Positions 23,243 to 27,522 of a stretch of DNA of 27,522 nucleotides are shown in pieces. The notes under the pieces were generated by a model. The model ran no database searches and was not told the DNA's origin. It was given only the letters and a program-made list of their open reading frames with translations. Source of the stretch: DATFML01 sp964571225 (GTDB lineage: Bacteria > Pseudomonadota > Gammaproteobacteria > DATFLG01); contig CAZNBB010000043.1 in assembly GCA_964571225.1 (NCBI GenBank), positions 1-27,522 on the forward strand, read 5' to 3'. The number at the start of each line of letters is the position of its first letter. Within the stretch, counting starts at the first letter, position 1. A program made the position numbers and the translations under genes.

Positions 23243-24693
23243 GATGGGTTGACGACTCCGTACTGGCGTTGGTTGGAAGAGGGGTCCGGCGGCGGTTCGA
23301 TATCCGCCGGCGCGTCACTGGCGTTCTGCACGCAGCGGCGCACGAATTGTACGAATCGCGCGGCCCAATGGTTGTTCTGTACGTCTCTCATATGAGCGTA
23401 ACAGGCGAGCAGGTTTCTGTACACGATACCGTCGTGGCTGCCGTCCACGCCGGTTCCGCGCACGACGCGATACGCGAAGCGGGTATCCGGAGGCAGATTT
23501 TCCAGGCGTGAATAGTGGAACTCGTGGGCAGCGATGCGCTCCTGTTCGGCAGCGGCCCACGGGCTCTCTCCGGTCTCCTCGAGCTGCACATAGCCGCGGC
23601 CCTGAGGGCGCTCGCACATGACCGCATCGGCGGCAATCGCACCCACCATCCGGCATTGCCGATCGCCCCAGGACAGAGTCCGGCACAGGTACATCAGGCC
23701 GCCGCATTCGGCGTAGACGGGCAGGCCGTTGTCGATGGCGGATTTGATCTGAGCGCGCAAGGCGGCGTTCGCTTCCAGTTCCGCCATCTTGGTCTCGGGA
23801 AACCCGCCGCCGATGAAAAGTCCGTCGATATCCGGCAGAGCGTCGGCTGCCAGCATGTCGATGGGCACGATCTGCGCACCGGCGCGCTCCAGGGCCATCA
23901 GATCGCCCGGGTAATAGAACCCGAAGGCGGCGTCCCGGGCTACGCCGATACGCACAGGCGGCTGGTCCGGAGCCGACTCGATCGGCAGGGGCGCGTGCTC
24001 CTCTAGCGGAGGCGCGCTGCGGGCCAGCTCCAGCAGCCGCTCAAGGTCCACCTGGGACGCGATGCGGCGCCCGATGCGGTCGACCATGGCCAGCGCGGCT
24101 TCGGCTTCGTTTTCCGGGATCAGCCCGAGGTGGCGTTCGACAATCTGCAATTCCGGGTCGCGATGGACGGCCCCGACCACGGGGACATCGGTATAGTGCT
24201 CGATGACCGCACGCAGTTTGCTTTCGTGCCGGCGCCCGCCGAGTTGATTGAGGATGACGCCGGCTATCCGGACGTCCGGGTCGAATGCCTGATAACCGAG
24301 AATGAGGGGTGCGATGCCCCGGGTCATGCCGCGGGCGTCGAGTACCAGCACCACGGGTGCCTGCAGCAGTTTGGCGAGAGCGGCGTTGCTGTTGCTGCCG
24401 TCCAGGTCCAGGCCGTCGTAGAGGCCCTTGTTGCCTTCCACCAGGGCGATGTCGGAGTCCGCGCCGAAACGGCCGACCGTTGCAAGGATCTCGGACCGGC
24501 CCATGGTGTAGAAATCCAGGTTGTGGCAGGGTCGTCGGGCGGCCCGGGAGAGCCACATCGGGTCGATGTAGTCGGGTCCCTTCTTGAATGCCTGGACTTT
24601 CAGGCCGCCGGCCGCCCAAGCGGCACACAACCCCAGGGTGACGGTCGTCTTCCCGGACGATTTATGAGCGGCGGACAGCAGCAGGCGGTTCAT
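23239..24693 (-). CDS. dsrN: DsrN, glutamine-dependent siroheme amidase (CobB/CbiA family)
   Basis: A 484-aa protein resembling cobyrinic acid a,c-diamide synthase. An N-terminal P-loop ATPase domain has SAAHKSSGKTT (Lys15) and KKGPDYIDPMWL, and VEGNKGLYDG. The C-terminal class-I glutamine amidotransferase domain has the nucleophile Cys330 in YAECGGLMYL and the downstream AAHEFHYS histidine region. In sulfur oxidisers DsrN converts siroheme to siroamide, the form bound by DsrAB. Upstream of its ATG no good Shine-Dalgarno sequence is visible, and a strong GC-rich hairpin occupies the gap after dsrP. The 3' end is coupled to dsrR. CysG in the same window would supply its substrate. Confidence 0.95.
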   Translation of the reverse strand: MNRLLLSAAHKSSGKTTVTLGLCAAWAAGGLKVQAFKKGPDYIDPMWLSRAARRPCHNLDFYTMGRSEILATVGRFGADSDIALVEGNKGLYDGLDLDGSNSNAALAKLLQAPVVLVLDARGMTRGIAPLILGYQAFDPDVRIAGVILNQLGGRRHESKLRAVIEHYTDVPVVGAVHRDPELQIVERHLGLIPENEAEAALAMVDRIGRRIASQVDLERLLELARSAPPLEEHAPLPIESAPDQPPVRIGVARDAAFGFYYPGDLMALERAGAQIVPIDMLAADALPDIDGLFIGGGFPETKMAELEANAALRAQIKSAIDNGLPVYAECGGLMYLCRTLSWGDRQCRMVGAIAADAVMCERPQGRGYVQLEETGESPWAAAEQERIAAHEFHYSRLENLPPDTRFAYRVVRGTGVDGSHDGIVYRNLLACYAHMRDVQNNHWAARFVQFVRRCVQNASDAPADIEPPPDPSSNQRQYGVVNPS

Positions 24694-24718
24694 GGCGGAT
24701 GGCCGGGCCGGTGCAAAC

Positions 24719-24759
24719 CCGGGGCAGATCGCGCCTGGCGGCGCGACCGTCCGCCCCGG
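24719..24759 (-). other. GC-rich hairpin between dsrP and dsrN
   Basis: The 68-nt gap between dsrP and dsrN contains CCGGGGC (24719-24725) pairing with GCCCCGG (24753-24759), and TCGCGCC (24729-24735) pairing with GGCGCGA (24740-24746). A 4-nt loop closes the stem, with an asymmetric internal loop of 3 and 6 nt in the middle. It begins two nucleotides after the dsrP stop codon. There is no T-run, so full intrinsic termination is unlikely. Partial attenuation, mRNA end protection of dsrLJOP, or reduced dsrN translation are plausible. Confidence 0.55.
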
Positions 24760-24761
24760 TT

Positions 24762-26018
24762 TCAGCTTTCGACAGGCTCGGGTGCGGCATCGTCGGATGC
24801 CAGGACTTCCAGAGGATGATGGGGATCCACCAGGCTGTCCTCAAGGGACTCGGGGAGAAAGCGCAGTACCTTGATGCCGATGGAAACGATTGCCATGGCG
24901 AGCGCCATCCCGCTGATACCCAGTACGATCTCGGGGAAGCTGGGGGTATAGCTGTTGACGATACCGTCGTAGAACGAGCTGGAGACCTCCATGCCCGGGA
25001 ACAGTTGCAGCGGATAGGCCTGGCCACCGATGATCAGCACGTACACTTGGGCCAATCCGCCGATGATCACCAGCACGGCCGCGGTTCCCACCACGGTGCG
25101 GGATTTGCCCAGGCGGGGATGGTACAGCAGTGCCAGGGGAACCAGGCTGCCGAGTACGATCTGCACGCCCCAGAACAGTGCGGTGTAGATGCCACCATCC
25201 AGCAGGATGAAGCGTTCGATGCCGTGGTGGGCAGTCATGTAGAGCTTGGTGATGTGATACACCAGGACGAAGTAAAGGACGGCCGCGATGAACACGCCGA
25301 GCAGATTCTTCAAACGCATCACGACGCCGTCGCCCAGCGGACGCCCGGTCCAGCGATAGGCAGCCATCAACACCAGCAGAAAGATGGCCAGCCCGAAGGA
25401 GAACGACATGATTACGAACATGGGCGCCAGCAGCGCGAAGTCATAGGCTTCCCGGGCAATGAGAAAGCCGAAGATGGAGCCGGTGCCGGTGGTGAGGATG
25501 ATGCGCCAGACGAAGGCGACCATGCCTGCGGGCCTGCTGAACCGGTTCATGCGCCGTTCCATGAGCATCCACAGGTAGACCGCGACCACGCCCATGAAGC
25601 CTGTGTACAGGAAGATGTTCCAGGCAAAGATGGATTTGAAGTTGTAGTGGGTCATGGCAATGATGAGGCGATCGGGGCGCCCCAGGTCCAGGACCAGCAC
25701 AGTGAGACCGCCCAGCAGCAGAGCAATGGCGAGAAGACCGGACAGGGGGGCGAGCGGCTTGTAGGCCGTCTTGCCGAACACCGAGCCGATGGACGCCACA
25801 TTCAGCGCGCCGGACGCTGCCACGATAAGGAACACCGCGAACACGTGGGGCATGCCCCAGACGATCTGGTTGTTCATGCCGGTCACCCAGTGGCCGTTGT
25901 GTTCCATGTAGTAGCTGGAGAGCATTCCGGCGACCACCAATGCGCCGAATACGGCCACCATGATCCAGTACGCCGCTGAATGTCCTTCGATTTCCCGGTA
26001 GTGAATCTTCGGTTTCAT
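24762..26018 (-). CDS. dsrP: DsrP, NrfD-like quinone-interacting membrane subunit of DsrMKJOP
   Basis: A 418-aa integral membrane protein with about ten hydrophobic helices and no heme or Fe-S motif, of the NrfD/PsrC family. Recognisable features are the short N-terminus MKPKIHYREIEGHS, the first helix WIMVAVFGALVVAGMLSSYY, the VWGMPHVFAVFLIVAASGALNVASI segment, GRPDRLIIAM, and a long acidic cytoplasmic tail (about 392-418). In DsrMKJOP it exchanges electrons between the quinone pool and the DsrO/DsrJ side. The ribosome-binding site GGAAG is 3 nt before the ATG. It follows dsrO by 38 nt. Confidence 0.95.
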   Translation of the reverse strand: MKPKIHYREIEGHSAAYWIMVAVFGALVVAGMLSSYYMEHNGHWVTGMNNQIVWGMPHVFAVFLIVAASGALNVASIGSVFGKTAYKPLAPLSGLLAIALLLGGLTVLVLDLGRPDRLIIAMTHYNFKSIFAWNIFLYTGFMGVVAVYLWMLMERRMNRFSRPAGMVAFVWRIILTTGTGSIFGFLIAREAYDFALLAPMFVIMSFSFGLAIFLLVLMAAYRWTGRPLGDGVVMRLKNLLGVFIAAVLYFVLVYHITKLYMTAHHGIERFILLDGGIYTALFWGVQIVLGSLVPLALLYHPRLGKSRTVVGTAAVLVIIGGLAQVYVLIIGGQAYPLQLFPGMEVSSSFYDGIVNSYTPSFPEIVLGISGMALAMAIVSIGIKVLRFLPESLEDSLVDPHHPLEVLASDDAAPEPVES

Positions 26019-26056
26019 GGTCTTCCAGTCGGTTTTGGTCGGCAGCTACGAGCAGC

Positions 26057-26812
26057 CTAGATGCCGCGGTAGTACACACCCGGATCAAGGTCCAGGTCTT
26101 CGCGAATCTGCGTGGTCTTGTACTTGGCGAGTTGCTGGGATATCTCGCTGTTGGGATCCTTGAGGTCGCCGAAAATCAGCGCCTTGTGACCATCGGCATC
26201 GCAGGCGTCGACACAGGCGGGATTCTCGTTCTCGTCCACACGATGTACGCACATGTTGCAGCCGCCCACCGTGCCCTTGCCTCGCGGGCTGTCCGGGACC
26301 TGATTATGCAGGTTCTCGGCCACGAACGAGCGTGCTTTGTACGGGCAGGCCATCATGCAGTAACGGCAACCGATGCAGATATGCCGGTCAACGAGCACGA
26401 TGCCGTCGGCACGGCGGAAGGAGGCGCCCGTAGGACAAACGTCCACGCACGGAGGATGCTCGCAATGCTGGCACATCACGGGCAACGAGAACGCATACCC
26501 GGTGTTCGGATTCTTTACCTCCACCTTGCGTATCCACTGGGCCTGGTCTTCGGCAGGGCCTGTCTTGTACAGACCATGTTCCTTGTCGCAGGCGCTGACG
26601 CACGCATCGCAGCCCTTGGAGCACTTGTCGGTGTCGACCAGCAGCCCCCAGCGCACGGCACTGGACACAGGCTGGGAGTTGGGTTTGGCCTCGGCAGTGC
26701 GCACCAGCAGGACGCCGGGCGCCACCGTCAGGGCGGCGACACCGCCAGCCACCGTCCCCAGGAAACGGCGGCGCGAGGTATCAGTGTCCTGATCCGTTGT
26801 GCTACCGCTCAT
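26057..26812 (-). CDS. dsrO: DsrO, periplasmic iron-sulfur protein of DsrMKJOP
   Basis: A 251-aa ferredoxin-like protein with a Tat signal (SRRRFLG at 13-19, followed by a hydrophobic stretch ending TAEA), so it is exported folded. Four cysteine clusters predict several [4Fe-4S] centres: CSKGCDACVSAC (64-75), CQHCEHPPCVDVCP, CIGCRYCMMACP, and CNMCVHRVDENENPACVDAC. The arrangement matches the NrfC/DmsB-like subunit of DsrMKJOP, which relays electrons between DsrJ and DsrP. The ribosome-binding site AAGGAG is 7 nt upstream, lying inside the end of dsrJ; the ATG overlaps the dsrJ stop (ATGA). Confidence 0.96.
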   Translation of the reverse strand: MSGSTTDQDTDTSRRRFLGTVAGGVAALTVAPGVLLVRTAEAKPNSQPVSSAVRWGLLVDTDKCSKGCDACVSACDKEHGLYKTGPAEDQAQWIRKVEVKNPNTGYAFSLPVMCQHCEHPPCVDVCPTGASFRRADGIVLVDRHICIGCRYCMMACPYKARSFVAENLHNQVPDSPRGKGTVGGCNMCVHRVDENENPACVDACDADGHKALIFGDLKDPNSEISQQLAKYKTTQIREDLDLDPGVYYRGI

Positions 26813-27330
26813 TTCTTGGCTCCTTTGCTCGCCAGGGCTTCCAGGGTCGTGGGAGAGACGAGGTCGTTCCGGCTGTAGCGGATGTGATGAGGACCGTAGT
26901 CACCGCCCAGCTTATGGAAATGGCTGTCCGGGGTGGACGGCAGGTCGGAGTGACATTCGAAACAGTCGATCTGCACGCCGGCGTACTTGTGGCAGTTGAA
27001 GCAGAACTGGCCGGGGCTGTCGATGCGAATGGCCTGGCCGTCGGGCTTGCGCGTCGCATGACAGTTGATGCAGTCCTGGAGATTGAACTGCGGTGTGCGT
27101 ATGCCCTCATGGACGACCTGGTCGCGGTGATGCAGAAGGTACTTAAAGTGATTCTTCCGCATGTCCTCGACCGGCCGCACGCAGCGCTGGGTCTTGGAGT
27201 AGTCGCGCTGGGCCGGCGGTATGACCGGACCCAGCGGCGCACCGGCGCTGGCGGCACCGGAGAGTGCCGTCAGCGCAAGCCCTGCCAGAATGAGCAGGGT
27301 CCGGTATAGAGATTTCCAGCTCGCAGTCAT
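26809..27330 (-). CDS. dsrJ: DsrJ, periplasmic triheme cytochrome c of DsrMKJOP
   Basis: A 173-aa protein with an N-terminal hydrophobic signal/anchor (about 8-29) and three CxxCH heme-binding motifs: CINCH, CFNCH and CFECH. Cys50 in TQRCVRPVEDMRKNHF matches the conserved cysteine that, in A. vinosum DsrJ, serves as an unusual distal ligand of one heme. Candidate His ligands lie in NHFKYLLHHRD and in the C-terminal SHFHKLGGDYGPHH. DsrJ is the periplasmic redox subunit of the DsrMKJOP complex. It starts 12 nt after the dsrL stop, with AGG of ACAGGTCTC as a modest ribosome-binding site, and overlaps dsrO by 4 nt. Confidence 0.96.
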   Translation of the reverse strand: MTASWKSLYRTLLILAGLALTALSGAASAGAPLGPVIPPAQRDYSKTQRCVRPVEDMRKNHFKYLLHHRDQVVHEGIRTPQFNLQDCINCHATRKPDGQAIRIDSPGQFCFNCHKYAGVQIDCFECHSDLPSTPDSHFHKLGGDYGPHHIRYSRNDLVSPTTLEALASKGAKK

Positions 27331-27342
27331 GGTGAGACCTGT

Positions 27343-27522
27343 TTACTCCCCGAGAGCCATGTCGATGTAGCCGGTGGGGCACACATCGGAGCAGATGTGA
27401 CAACCAATGCACTTTGCGTAGTCGGTATCGACGTAGCGGCCGGTGGTGCGCTTGTCCTTCTTGACCCGGAACACCGCATCCTGCGGGCAGTAGATCACGC
27501 AGTTGTCGCACTCGAAGCACAT
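27343..27522 (-). CDS. dsrL: DsrL C-terminus (partial), NAD(P)H:acceptor oxidoreductase
   Basis: The last 59 codons of a gene running off the right edge. They encode a ferredoxin domain with two [4Fe-4S] motifs: CFECDNCVIYCP and, 24 residues on, CIGCHICSDVCP, ending PTGYIDMALGE. This is the typical C-terminus of DsrL, an FAD-containing NAD(P)H oxidoreductase related to glutamate synthase small subunits that accepts electrons from DsrAB during sulfur oxidation. Position directly before dsrJ fits dsrMKLJOPNR. Whether it is DsrL-1A, 1B or 2 cannot be told from this end. The rest of the operon (dsrAB, EFH, C, MK) should lie to the right of the window. Confidence 0.88.
   Translation of the reverse strand: MCFECDNCVIYCPQDAVFRVKKDKRTTGRYVDTDYAKCIGCHICSDVCPTGYIDMALGE

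Noticed and set aside
24699..25979. A 426-codon frame antisense to dsrP, hydrophilic and rich in His, Asp and Gln
   Set aside because: It is the complement of membrane-helix codons; dsrP is clear by family features and operon position.

Overview
The window comes from a GC-rich, dissimilatory sulfur-oxidising bacterium, most likely a gammaproteobacterium related to Chromatiales/Ectothiorhodospiraceae. The clearest evidence is the right-hand end. There the minus strand carries the distal half of an oxidative-type dsr operon in the order dsrL (last 59 codons only), dsrJ, dsrO, dsrP, dsrN, dsrR. This is followed 8 nt later by a dihydrolipoamide-dehydrogenase-like flavoprotein, where the Allochromatium vinosum operon would carry dsrS. 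No rRNA, tRNA, CRISPR array, insertion sequence or phage gene was seen, and no gene-free stretch exceeds about 300 bases.

Layout. 1-1.1 kb: the start of an unidentified Arg-rich protein running off the left edge, with a recognisable promoter, then a solitary MlaC/Ttg2D-type lipid-binding protein, all on minus. 1.3-3.6 kb (+): a universal stress protein, a TauE/SafE (TSUP) anion permease and a TIGR02186/Alph_Pro_TM membrane protein that form one unit. 3.8-6.3 kb: a soluble Cache/PDC-domain protein (+), a small unknown (-) and a ferritin-like/VIT1 membrane protein (+). 6.3-12 kb: ribonuclease D (-), aminopeptidase N (+) and cardiolipin synthase (+). 12-13.5 kb (-): a peptide deformylase overlapping a formyltransferase-fold gene. 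13.6-16.4 kb: a double-cupin ChrR-like protein (+), a NERD-domain membrane protein (-), a second TSUP permease (-) under a striking AT-rich promoter region, and a 130-aa unknown (-).

16.5-27.5 kb is the sulfur-oxidation block. CysG (+) makes siroheme, the cofactor of the DsrAB reverse sulfite reductase, and DsrN amidates it. A stand-alone LexA/S24-fold protein follows cysG. On minus, a NarX/NarL-type sensor kinase and response regulator are translationally coupled to a single-domain rhodanese, directly downstream of the dsr operon. DsrJOP form the transmembrane redox module of DsrMKJOP. DsrL (NAD(P)H:acceptor oxidoreductase) and DsrR (IscA-like, no cysteines) are accessory. Two TSUP permeases could export or import sulfite or other sulfur anions.

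Least ordinary observations: the LPD-like gene at the dsrS position; the two-component system with a cysteine-bearing GAF domain and almost no periplasmic sensor; the S24 protein in which the catalytic lysine position is arginine; a strong hairpin between dsrP and dsrN; and palindromes and hairpins in front of the TSUP genes. No computation or database search was run, so all assignments rest on motifs, gene order and recalled family knowledge.
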